Shown here: positions 6,377-13,563 of the stretch, one piece after another
Position numbering within the stretch: the first letter of the stretch is position 1
Layout: every line of letters begins with the position of its first letter
NCBI GenBank assembly: GCA_021803645.1
Contig: JAJZLI010000021.1
Coordinates: 1-24,999, forward strand
Direction of reading: 5' to 3'
Length of the DNA: 24,999 bases
From: a bacterium
Lineage (GTDB): Bacteria; Patescibacteriota; Dojkabacteria; JAKAPS01; JAJZLI01
The notes under the pieces: generated by a model
What the model was told of the DNA's origin: nothing
Database searches by the model: none
Seen by the model: only the letters and a program-made list of their open reading frames with translations
Program-made: the position numbers and the translations under genes

Positions 6377-8554
6377 ATGGACACAAAAGATACATCATAT
6401 AATCCTCAAAAATATGAAAGTGAAATTCTAAAATTTTGGGAAAGTAAACCATATTTTAAACCAGAATATAAAAAGGGGAGGAAGAAAACATTCACTATTA
6501 CCCTACCTCCCCCTAATGCAAATGCTAATTTACATGTAGGACACATGACAGGATATACATATCAAGACATTATGGGTAGATATCACAGAATGATAGGAGA
6601 TAGGGTATTATTAATACCAGGAAAAGACCATGCAAGTATACAAACAGAAGTTGTATTTGAAAAATTTCTTGAAAAGCAAGGGATAAAAAAGAGAGAACTT
6701 GGGCGAGAAGAATTTTATAAAAGATGCTTAGAATTTACAATAAACAATGCAAATAATGCAAGAGAACAGGAAAAAAGCATTGGTCTTTCAGCTGACTTTT
6801 CAAGAGAAAAATTTACACTAGATACAGATTTAACACAAACTGTATATGATACATTCAAAGAAATGTATGAAGATAACCTTATTTATAGAGGAAAAAGGAT
6901 AATAAACTACTGTCCAAGGTGTCATACTGCCCTTGCTGATATTGATACAGAATATAAAGAGGAAATATCCTCGTTATATTACATAAAATATGGTGAGTTA
7001 GTTATAGCAACAACACGACCAGAAACTGTTATGGCAGATGTAGCAATTGCAGTAAATCCAAAAGACAAAAGATATAAACATCTGATAGGAAAAACGATAG
7101 AAATAGAATCTATTGGAGGGAGGAAATTATTACCGGTTGTGGCATCAACAAAAGTAGACGTGAAATTTGGAACAGGAGTGTTAAAAGTAACACCTGGGCA
7201 TTCAAAAGATGATTTTGAAATAGCTATGGAAAATAATCTTCCAATAATATCCATAATAGATAACAACGGAAGAATGACATATGAAAAATATAAAGGAATG
7301 AAGGTAAAAGAGGCAAGAGAGGCTACAGTTAAAGATCTACAAGCCCTAGGGCTTATCACAAAGATAGAAGAAATAGTACACAACACACAAATCTGCGAAA
7401 GGTGTAACTCTATTATTGAGCCATTAATATCATATCAGTGGTTTATAAAAACACAAGATCTTGCAAGGAAAGCAATAGAAGCACTAGAACAGGAAAAATT
7501 CTCAATACATCCTAAAAGACAAGAAAAAAATTATATACGATGGTTAGAAAACCTAGAAGACTGGTGTATTTCCAGACAACTCTGGTGGGGGCAACCAATT
7601 CCTGTATATTACTGTGAAGGTAAAGTTACAGAAATAAACAAAAATGGGGATATAACGGAAAAAGTTCTTGGATGTGGAGAGATCACTGTAAGCACTGTGA
7701 AAATTACAAAATGCCCAAAATGTGGAAGAAAGGTTGTACAGGATACAGACATACTAGATACATGGTTCTCATCCTCACAATGGCCATACTCCTGCATGGG
7801 AGGAATACAGTCAAAAGATTTTAAAGAATTCTACCCTACTAATGTTATGGAGACAGGAAGGGATATACTTTTTTTCTGGGTAGCAAGAATGGTAATGATG
7901 GGAATATACAAAACAGGAAAAGTTCCATTTCACGATGTATATTTACACGGACTTGCACTAGACAGGGAGGGGAAAAAACAATCAAAATCTAAGGGAAATG
8001 GAATAGATCCCCAAGAGATAATATCTAAATATGGAACAGATGCCCTAAGGTTATCATTAATATCAGGAAATGCACCAGATCAGGATTTTAAGCTTTTTGA
8101 TGAGAAAGTAAGAGGATTTAGAAATTTTATTAACAAAGTATATAACAGTTCAAGGTACATAATACTACAGATAGAAAACCTTGATGAAAAGGATAAAAAA
8201 TATATAAGGGAAAACCTAAAGTTTACAAAGGAATCTTTAATTAAATCAAAAATGAATAAACATATAGAAGATATTTCAAAGAAAATGAAACTTTTTGAAT
8301 TCGGGAAAGCTGCATTCAATATAGAACAATTTTATCACCACTATTATTGTGATATTTATATTGAAAAAACAAAAGGAATATCAAATTTGGAAATAAAAGC
8401 AGAATTAGTATTTACACTTTATCAGAATTTAAAATTAATGCATCCGTTCATTCCTTTTATAACAGAATTAATATACAGAAAACTTAATGGCTTAAATGTA
8501 TTAGAAACCCAAGAGGAAGTATTGATGTACTGTGAATATCCTATTATTACTTAA
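6377..8554 (+). CDS. valS: Valyl-tRNA synthetase, short form
   Basis: This class I synthetase charges tRNA-Val in the cytoplasm. Motifs in the 725 residues: PPPNANANLHVGHMTG at 44-59 with HVGH as the HIGH signature; PGKDHASIQTE, matching the ValRS PGxDHAGIATQ (IleRS has a different motif here); zinc-type CPRCH near 178; the editing-domain TTRPETVMADVA near 212; ETGRDILFFWVARMVMMG near 493; and KQSKSKGN at 534-541 in place of KMSKS. YGTDALRLSL follows, as in ValRS. Further CERC and CPKC pairs suggest structural zinc sites. Most bacterial ValRS are about 850-950 residues; this one stops soon after the anticodon-binding helical domain, so the C-terminal coiled-coil arm appears to be missing, as in some reduced genomes. 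It is a single transcription unit with its own promoter. Confidence 0.95.
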   Translation: MDTKDTSYNPQKYESEILKFWESKPYFKPEYKKGRKKTFTITLPPPNANANLHVGHMTGYTYQDIMGRYHRMIGDRVLLIPGKDHASIQTEVVFEKFLEKQGIKKRELGREEFYKRCLEFTINNANNAREQEKSIGLSADFSREKFTLDTDLTQTVYDTFKEMYEDNLIYRGKRIINYCPRCHTALADIDTEYKEEISSLYYIKYGELVIATTRPETVMADVAIAVNPKDKRYKHLIGKTIEIESIGGRKLLPVVASTKVDVKFGTGVLKVTPGHSKDDFEIAMENNLPIISIIDNNGRMTYEKYKGMKVKEAREATVKDLQALGLITKIEEIVHNTQICERCNSIIEPLISYQWFIKTQDLARKAIEALEQEKFSIHPKRQEKNYIRWLENLEDWCISRQLWWGQPIPVYYCEGKVTEINKNGDITEKVLGCGEITVSTVKITKCPKCGRKVVQDTDILDTWFSSSQWPYSCMGGIQSKDFKEFYPTNVMETGRDILFFWVARMVMMGIYKTGKVPFHDVYLHGLALDREGKKQSKSKGNGIDPQEIISKYGTDALRLSLISGNAPDQDFKLFDEKVRGFRNFINKVYNSSRYIILQIENLDEKDKKYIRENLKFTKESLIKSKMNKHIEDISKKMKLFEFGKAAFNIEQFYHHYYCDIYIEKTKGISNLEIKAELVFTLYQNLKLMHPFIPFITELIYRKLNGLNVLETQEEVLMYCEYPIIT

Positions 8555-8556
8555 TA

Positions 8557-8584
8557 TTGACTTTGTGACAAGAACTAGTACAAT
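8557..8584 (+). promoter_or_regulatory. Promoter of the polytopic membrane protein gene
   Basis: TTGACT (8557-8562), a 16-bp spacer and TACAAT (8579-8584) end 10 nt before the ATG at 8595. The -35 box starts 2 bp after the valS stop. The spacing again predicts a leaderless message. Confidence 0.6.
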
Positions 8585-8594
8585 TGACTAAAGC

Positions 8595-9608
8595 ATGGAT
8601 AATACAGACAATAATTCATCAGACAACCCTAATGCGTGGGGGACTCCACAGCAAGACACTACAACTGAAAATATAATAAACAATTCGGAGGTAACAGGTA
8701 AGGGAGATAGTAATTCGCCTACAAATACTGTATGGAAGAATCCTAATATAATTGAAAATGATTCAAATACAGGAAATGGAAACACTAACTTTAACAGTAA
8801 TAGGCAAACAGTAAAATTTAGAGTATCGGATGCAATAAAATTTGCATGGAAAGAATCTATTGCTAATTTAGGAAATTTATTCTTAATAATAATTATATTT
8901 GTAATTGTTCAAATAATAATAAATATTATTTTAGGGACGTTATTAAAAACATCTGTACATACAGTTACACCTAACTGTTTTGGAGGTATAGGTCCAGAAC
9001 CAACTACATGTAGCATAACTCCTATAAACACTACAACACCTACATACATTATAAACAGAATCATATTTTATATGATAGATTTCATTATAGGAGCAATATT
9101 TACTGTTGGAATGTATAAAGTATCTGTTGATATATATAACGGAGGAAAGGCTTCACTTAAAGTATTTTTTGATATAAAAAATATAATATTAAAATTTATT
9201 GCAGGAGAAGTAATTGCATTAATATTTTTAGGATTATTAGACCTACTATTTATTGTATTAGTTACAGGAATTGTAGTCACTTCTGTAGTGTCTCACCAAT
9301 TCTTATTATTAATAATACTAATTCCAATATTACTAGCATTAATTTTTTTCGAAGTATATATGATATGTTCATATTACTTATGGCCACTACCTATAATAGC
9401 TAATGATTCAACAATCATAAGGTCTTTTAAGGAAAGTTTTAAGGTAACAAGGGGGAATGTAGGAAATATTTTCTGGCTAGGATTACTTCTTGTATTTATT
9501 AATATAGCTGGTGTTATATGTTTATTAGTTGGACTGGTTGTAACAATACCAATGATGTACCTAGCATTTACCTACACATACTTTACACTAAAACAAAATA
9601 ATAGCTAG
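8595..9608 (+). CDS. Polytopic membrane protein with Asn/Thr-rich N-terminus, function unknown
   Basis: I do not recognise a specific family. The first ~72 of 337 residues are low-complexity and rich in Asn, Thr, Ser and Asp, with no hydrophobic segment, and are probably a disordered cytoplasmic tail. Membrane segments follow at about 96-118, 152-174, 199-230, 236-262 and 292-330. The loop after the first contains two Cys (128, 139) in a Thr/Pro-rich stretch that would be outside the cell and could form a disulfide. VSDAIKFAWKESIANLGNLF (77-96) and the later RSFKESFKVTRGNVGNIFWL resemble each other and look like the repeated amphipathic-plus-membrane units of glycerophosphodiester phosphodiesterase-type or DUF975-like membrane domains; this likeness is by eye only. 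No catalytic motif is visible. It sits between valS and the HEGVH gene, each with its own promoter. Confidence 0.8.
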   Translation: MDNTDNNSSDNPNAWGTPQQDTTTENIINNSEVTGKGDSNSPTNTVWKNPNIIENDSNTGNGNTNFNSNRQTVKFRVSDAIKFAWKESIANLGNLFLIIIIFVIVQIIINIILGTLLKTSVHTVTPNCFGGIGPEPTTCSITPINTTTPTYIINRIIFYMIDFIIGAIFTVGMYKVSVDIYNGGKASLKVFFDIKNIILKFIAGEVIALIFLGLLDLLFIVLVTGIVVTSVVSHQFLLLIILIPILLALIFFEVYMICSYYLWPLPIIANDSTIIRSFKESFKVTRGNVGNIFWLGLLLVFINIAGVICLLVGLVVTIPMMYLAFTYTYFTLKQNNS

Positions 9609-9638
9609 CACACCCAGTAATAGAAATTTGATACTCTC

Positions 9639-9647
9639 TGATATAAT
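9639..9647 (+). promoter_or_regulatory. Extended -10 promoter of the HEGVH protein gene
   Basis: TGATATAAT, an extended -10 with a perfect TATAAT at 9642-9647, ends 9 nt before the ATG at 9657. No -35 box is evident, as is usual for extended -10 promoters. The same nine bases occur before the ABC permease at 1314-1322 on the minus strand. Confidence 0.6.
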
Positions 9648-9656
9648 ACGTTTTGT

Positions 9657-10916
9657 ATGGAACGTGAAGAAACATTATTAATGCAATATGAAAATCAAGA
9701 GGAACAAGAATTAATAGACAGCAAAGTTTCCTTTCTCATAACTATGTCATCAATATTAGAAGAAGAAGGAGGAACTGCAGAGGATAAGCTCCTATTATCT
9801 GAGGCATTAATACAAAAGTGGATAACAGGCAAAAATATTGACGAAGAAAGAAAAAAACAAGCAGATATATTAACAGCCCTTCTTGTAAAAAGTAAAAAAA
9901 GAAAGGACGACATAGAAGGAAAATCAAAAAGATTACAAGATATGAGTAGTATATCTAATCAGGAGATGGATATTATGAGGGAACTACTCAAAGATCCCGA
10001 AGTAAGATTTATAGCGACAATACAGGCAGGAATAGAAATGTTAAGAAGAAATGTTGCACAGATGCAAGAATTAAAAAGAGAAGGAATTACACTATCTCTA
10101 CTCCACAAACATCTTCGTAGGGCAGGATCGAAACAAAGATTATCAAAAAGTCTGCAAGAATTACCATTTAAGGTAGAAGAAAGTCATTTTTACTTTACAG
10201 TATTTGTCACAAGAGAAGTTGGACAAATTATAGGAATGAATGTAAGTTTAGGAATGAATGTAAGTTTAGGAATGAAAGTAAGTTTAAGAAAGAGGGGGGA
10301 AAGCCTAAGAGGGTTACCAATAAATATAGTAGTTGTAATGCCTAATCAAGAAGAAAGGATGAAAGAAACCACGAGACATGAAGGGGTCCATAAGTATGAA
10401 GAAGCTTTTGATTTTGAGATTGAAAATAGGGTATTAACTTTTGAAGCAATAAGATCACAAATTGATGCACTATCAACATTAGTTGAACATGGTGCAAGGC
10501 TTGTAACAGGTAATGCGAGAAGATCAATAAGAAGAGGGGTTCGACTGTTTAACTTAGGATTAAAAGCAGAAGTTTTAGCAAATTTTGAAATGTTATATAA
10601 CACAGGAGAAGAAAAAACAGAGAGATATGAACAAATAAGGCTATCAACTATTTTAGAAGATGAATATTTAAAAGCAAAAGAAGATAAAGACAGTGATCTT
10701 GTACAATTTTACTGGGCACTGAGATTGAGAGCAGAACGTAATACAAAAAAATACAGAGACAAATTAATGGAAATAATTGATATTGCTAAAAAAAATAATC
10801 TAAAACAAGAACTAAGAATGGCAATTGCACTATTCCCTACTCTAAATTTACACCAAGTACACAAATATATACAATGGAAAGCACGTCAAAAGAAAGGTAT
10901 TCTAGAAATAACATAA
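9657..10916 (+). CDS. Unknown cytoplasmic protein with an HEGVH (HExxH) motif
   Basis: No family recognised. The 419 residues carry no signal peptide or membrane segment and are mostly charged helix; ~60-110 and ~325-375 look coiled-coil-like. In the middle, TTRHEGVHKYEEAF places an HExxH motif at 241-245, preceded by a hydrophobic strand (LPINIVVVMP, ~220-229). That strand-then-helix order fits the active-site layout of zinc metallopeptidases (zincins). A possible third ligand is one of the following acidic residues (Glu248, 249, 254, 256, 263), but none is in a classic motif, so catalysis is inference. Just before lies a triple tandem hexapeptide, GMNVSL-GMNVSL-GMKVSL (~193-210), from an 18-bp DNA repeat. 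It has its own promoter and lies before rplY. It could equally be a structural helical protein with a chance HExxH. Confidence 0.75.
   Translation: MEREETLLMQYENQEEQELIDSKVSFLITMSSILEEEGGTAEDKLLLSEALIQKWITGKNIDEERKKQADILTALLVKSKKRKDDIEGKSKRLQDMSSISNQEMDIMRELLKDPEVRFIATIQAGIEMLRRNVAQMQELKREGITLSLLHKHLRRAGSKQRLSKSLQELPFKVEESHFYFTVFVTREVGQIIGMNVSLGMNVSLGMKVSLRKRGESLRGLPINIVVVMPNQEERMKETTRHEGVHKYEEAFDFEIENRVLTFEAIRSQIDALSTLVEHGARLVTGNARRSIRRGVRLFNLGLKAEVLANFEMLYNTGEEKTERYEQIRLSTILEDEYLKAKEDKDSDLVQFYWALRLRAERNTKKYRDKLMEIIDIAKKNNLKQELRMAIALFPTLNLHQVHKYIQWKARQKKGILEIT
10233..10286 (+). repeat. 18-bp tandem repeat, three copies, in frame
   Basis: The unit GGAATGAATGTAAGTTTA occurs at 10233-10250 and 10251-10268 exactly, and at 10269-10286 with one change (T to A, giving Lys instead of Asn). 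It encodes three hexapeptides and keeps the frame. Near-identity suggests recent slippage expansion. Confidence 0.95.
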
Positions 10917-10946
10917 AAGAGATCTATTTGCATCAGATATGCATAA

Positions 10947-10952
10947 TATGAT
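10947..10952 (+). promoter_or_regulatory. -10 box of rplY
   Basis: TATGAT ends 12 nt before the rplY ATG at 10965, similar to the other genes here. No -35 box has correct spacing. A short imperfect dyad (TGCAT / ATGCA, 10929-10943) lies just upstream and may be chance. Confidence 0.45.
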
Positions 10953-10964
10953 ACCATTCACTTT

Positions 10965-11669
10965 ATGCAAAATATTGAATTAAAGGGTGAAGAAAGGAAA
11001 ATTTTTAAGAAGAAAACCCAGTCAATTAGAGAAGAAGGTAATATTCCTGGAGGAATATATGGTCTTCATGGAAACTTTTCTATTACATTAAATAAGAAAT
11101 CCTTTTTAAAAACATTTAAGGAAGCTAAATATACAGGAGTAATAAAGTTAGATATAGAAGGCAGGGAACATAATGTCCTTGTACAAGAAATACAAAAGCA
11201 TCCAGTTACAGATGAAATATTGAATGTATCTTTTCATGAAATTTCATTAACACAAAAAGTAAAAGCAGAAGTTCCTTTTGAATTTGTAGGAGAGGCACCT
11301 GCGGTAAAAACTTATCAAGGTGTTGTTATTGAAAACCTACATGAAATTGAAGTTGAATGTTTACCAACACATATACCTAAAAGTATAGAAATTGATATCT
11401 CTAATTTAAATGAGATAGGAGATAATATTCTACTTAAAGATATAAAATTACCTCATGGAGTTGAACTTACAACAGAAGATGAAGAAGATTTAGAAACAGC
11501 AATAGTAACAATTGCACCACCTGCAGCTGAGGAGGTAGAAGAGACATCAGCAGAAGTTTCTCCTGAAGATGTAGAAGTTATTAATGAAAAGCCTGAAACA
11601 GAAGAAGAAGAGGAAGGGGAGAAAAGTACAACAGACGCTAGTACTAAGAACAAGGAGAAATCAGAATAA
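10965..11669 (+). CDS. rplY: Ribosomal protein bL25 (TL5/CTC type) with acidic tail
   Basis: It binds 5S rRNA in the large ribosomal subunit. The 234-residue protein has the long form: an N-terminal 5S-binding domain (~1-92) with REEGNIPGGIYG at 22-33 matching the family LRxxGxIPAVxYG motif, VQEIQKHPVTDEILNVSFHEI (~68-88), and a C-terminal beta domain (~95-182) with VPFEFVGEAPAVK and the family-typical IEVECLPTHIPKSIEIDIS. After ~185 comes a Glu-rich tail of about 50 residues, longer than usual and likely disordered. The ATG at 10965 is 12 nt after a -10 box and has no Shine-Dalgarno. The gene ends 1 bp from the stop of the opposing secretion operon. Confidence 0.95.
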   Translation: MQNIELKGEERKIFKKKTQSIREEGNIPGGIYGLHGNFSITLNKKSFLKTFKEAKYTGVIKLDIEGREHNVLVQEIQKHPVTDEILNVSFHEISLTQKVKAEVPFEFVGEAPAVKTYQGVVIENLHEIEVECLPTHIPKSIEIDISNLNEIGDNILLKDIKLPHGVELTTEDEEDLETAIVTIAPPAAEEVEETSAEVSPEDVEVINEKPETEEEEEGEKSTTDASTKNKEKSE

Positions 11670-11670
11670 A

Positions 11671-12042
11671 TTAATTAATTGTCACACCTGCAGTACAGGA
11701 AACAGGAGAGCTTAGTGCACCAATACCGAGGGTAAATATTACATTTATTTTTGAGGAAGTTTCACTTTTTATTTGATTTATAGCCAAATTCCTATAATAC
11801 ATACAAGGAGTTTTATTTATCATAACATAAATATCTTGACCTATGTAACTAATACTGTATCCGTTACTAACAACTGGCCCATTATTTATTATTTCATTTA
11901 CAATAGGGGAATTCTTAACAGGAGGAGGAGTACCTCTTGTAAAAAATAACGTAAATAAAACTATAAAAATAGCAATAAGTACAGCTACAAAAAGCAATAT
12001 ACGTCTAAAATTATTTTTTACAAAATTTAAATTAAATATCAT
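11671..12042 (-). CDS. Small bitopic membrane protein, last gene of the secretion-like operon
   Basis: Unrecognised, 123 residues. A basic start (KNNFRR) and one hydrophobic segment at ~15-34 suggest an N-in membrane anchor, followed by a ~85-residue extracytoplasmic domain with a Pro-rich linker (TRGTPPPVK) and a probable beta fold. Two cysteines (in TPCMYY and PVSCTAG) could form a disulfide. Its start overlaps the transglycosylase stop by 4 bp (ATGA), so it is translationally coupled and co-transcribed. Position and topology suggest an accessory of the envelope-spanning apparatus; no function can be read directly. The stop lies 1 bp from the rplY stop on the other strand, leaving no room for a terminator between them. 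Confidence 0.75.
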   Translation of the reverse strand: MIFNLNFVKNNFRRILLFVAVLIAIFIVLFTLFFTRGTPPPVKNSPIVNEIINNGPVVSNGYSISYIGQDIYVMINKTPCMYYRNLAINQIKSETSSKINVIFTLGIGALSSPVSCTAGVTIN

Positions 12043-12830
12043 AAACTAACTGATTGATAAAAACAATTATCTAAAAACCCTAGATAATAAGCATATACAG
12101 AGTTTGCATAGTTATAACAAGACTGCAATAAGGATCCAGTATCAGAGAGATACCCTGCTCCACAATAATAAGAAGCAGCGCTATTAATAATATCCTGCTT
12201 TGTCCATACTTGGGGATGATTAGAATTATCAGACAACTTTAACCCAGCTCCAATCATAGAATCAAGGAAAACATTAATATGAACACCAATTGATACAGCA
12301 AATTGATACGAAGAATTAATTATATCTGATACCCCATTTACATATCCTGACCAAGTGCTTGGTTCAAATTGATAAGGACCTATAGCCCCAGTAGAAGAAA
12401 CCACATTATCTGTAAGTAAAGATATTGCAGATATTGAAGTATTTCCATTAGATGTTTCATTAAAATTACAAGGATTCCCAGATTCAATTTGTTTTTCAGC
12501 AGCAAGTAATGCAGGAGGTGTTCCTGTAGACTGCCCTACCTGATTAAAAAGTGTTACGAGGTTTGGGGATAAGGGGCAATACCCCGCTTGAGGAGAATCG
12601 GTTCCTAAATTATTTGCACATGAAGAAGGAGCAATTGGACCAATATAGCTTAAATTACTTGATAAAAATGGAGCATTGTATAAATTTGCATTAGGATTTG
12701 CACACCAGGGAGAAACTTCTTGTGCAGATACTGAATTATGAAAATAAATTATACTAGCAATCAAAATAGCACCAGAAAGGATAACTGACGATATAATAAC
12801 TTCTTTTATATTAACAAAAATTTTTTTCAT
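12039..12830 (-). CDS. Secreted lytic transglycosylase (SLT/VirB1-like)
   Basis: It probably cleaves peptidoglycan glycan strands outside the membrane to let the secretion apparatus through the wall, the VirB1 role in type IV systems. The 263-residue protein has an N-terminal signal or anchor (hydrophobic ~12-30, then SVSAQ, cleavage possible after SVSA at 36). The SLT fold is recognisable: PPALLAAEKQIESGNPC at 105-121 places the catalytic Glu at 116, and GAIGPYQFEPSTW at 148-160 matches the family GAxGxMQxxPxTW motif. Later AASYYCGAGYL and YANSVYAYYLGF fit the C-terminal helices. There are several Cys outside the core, probably in disulfides. Both ends overlap neighbours by 4 bp (ATGA), showing strong translational coupling. 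Confidence 0.88.
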   Translation of the reverse strand: MKKIFVNIKEVIISSVILSGAILIASIIYFHNSVSAQEVSPWCANPNANLYNAPFLSSNLSYIGPIAPSSCANNLGTDSPQAGYCPLSPNLVTLFNQVGQSTGTPPALLAAEKQIESGNPCNFNETSNGNTSISAISLLTDNVVSSTGAIGPYQFEPSTWSGYVNGVSDIINSSYQFAVSIGVHINVFLDSMIGAGLKLSDNSNHPQVWTKQDIINSAASYYCGAGYLSDTGSLLQSCYNYANSVYAYYLGFLDNCFYQSVSL

Positions 12831-13540
12831 AATATTTTTATACTAGATATTACCCATTTTCCAGAAGAGACAGACAAATTTATCTGCATGCTTACAGGAG
12901 TACTTTCCTGTGACTGTCCTCCCCTTGCAGTTACATTATAATAGAAAATAAATGATGCACTAGATGGGGAGTAATTAATTACTTTCACATTACTAACCTC
13001 AGAAGTTACAGAGGAGAGATATACTAAATTTTGGTCTAGGTAATTGGATATATCAGAGTTATCTAAAAATGAAGGCATGAGATTAAAATAATTTTTTAGA
13101 TAAGAGTCATAATGAATAAGCTCATTTGTACTCCCAGGATAAGGAACACTGTAGATATAACTTGAGATAAAATATGCAAGATACACCGGATTATTTTCAT
13201 AAGAAGAAAAATTAGAAGCATTTAACATGTGATAACCATAAAACTTATTGTTGTTAGTATCATCAAGAAAGTATGTTATATCGCCATTAGATGTATTTGT
13301 TCTTATACATATATCATATCCACTAAATTGGAATAAAGAATATCCTTCACCTGAAGGAGGAATATATTTTCCACTTTTAGGTCCAATAGAAGAGAAAACA
13401 GAGCTACTAGGAAAAGAAGGTGTATATGAAGAGTTAAGACCAATTATTAAACTGATTATAAGTACGATTAAAATTAACCCCCCAAGAATAAACGCAAAAT
13501 AATGTCTTACTATTTCTGATACCTTGCTTAAACTCAACAT
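12827..13540 (-). CDS. Bitopic protein with NTF2-like C-terminus, VirB8/TcpC-like
   Basis: A probable scaffold of a type IV secretion channel. Taking the ATG at 13540 gives 237 residues: a short cytoplasmic start, one membrane helix at ~17-37 (FAFILGGLILIVLIISLIIG), a linker, and an extracytoplasmic domain. The last ~60 residues (VKVINYSPSSASFIFYYNVT, then a charged loop, VSMQINLSVSSGKWVISSIKI) have the strand pattern of an NTF2-like fold, as in VirB8 and the Gram-positive TcpC. The resemblance is structural and by eye. An upstream in-frame ATG at 13609 would overlap the NlpC/P60 gene by 46 bp and add a Cys-rich leader unlike a membrane-anchor start, so I reject it. The stop overlaps the transglycosylase start by 4 bp. 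Confidence 0.75.
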   Translation of the reverse strand: MLSLSKVSEIVRHYFAFILGGLILIVLIISLIIGLNSSYTPSFPSSSVFSSIGPKSGKYIPPSGEGYSLFQFSGYDICIRTNTSNGDITYFLDDTNNNKFYGYHMLNASNFSSYENNPVYLAYFISSYIYSVPYPGSTNELIHYDSYLKNYFNLMPSFLDNSDISNYLDQNLVYLSSVTSEVSNVKVINYSPSSASFIFYYNVTARGGQSQESTPVSMQINLSVSSGKWVISSIKIL

Positions 13541-13563
13541 ACCTTTAATATTATATCTCTTAA

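Noticed and set aside
6377..8554. Isoleucyl- or leucyl-tRNA synthetase
   Set aside because: PGKDHASIQTE and the KSKGNGIDPQEIISKYGTDALRLSL-type region match ValRS, not the IleRS GWDTHG or LeuRS patterns.
10929..10943. Small dyad TGCAT/ATGCA upstream of rplY as an operator or terminator
   Set aside because: Only 5 bp of stem, no T-run, and likely chance in AT-rich sequence.
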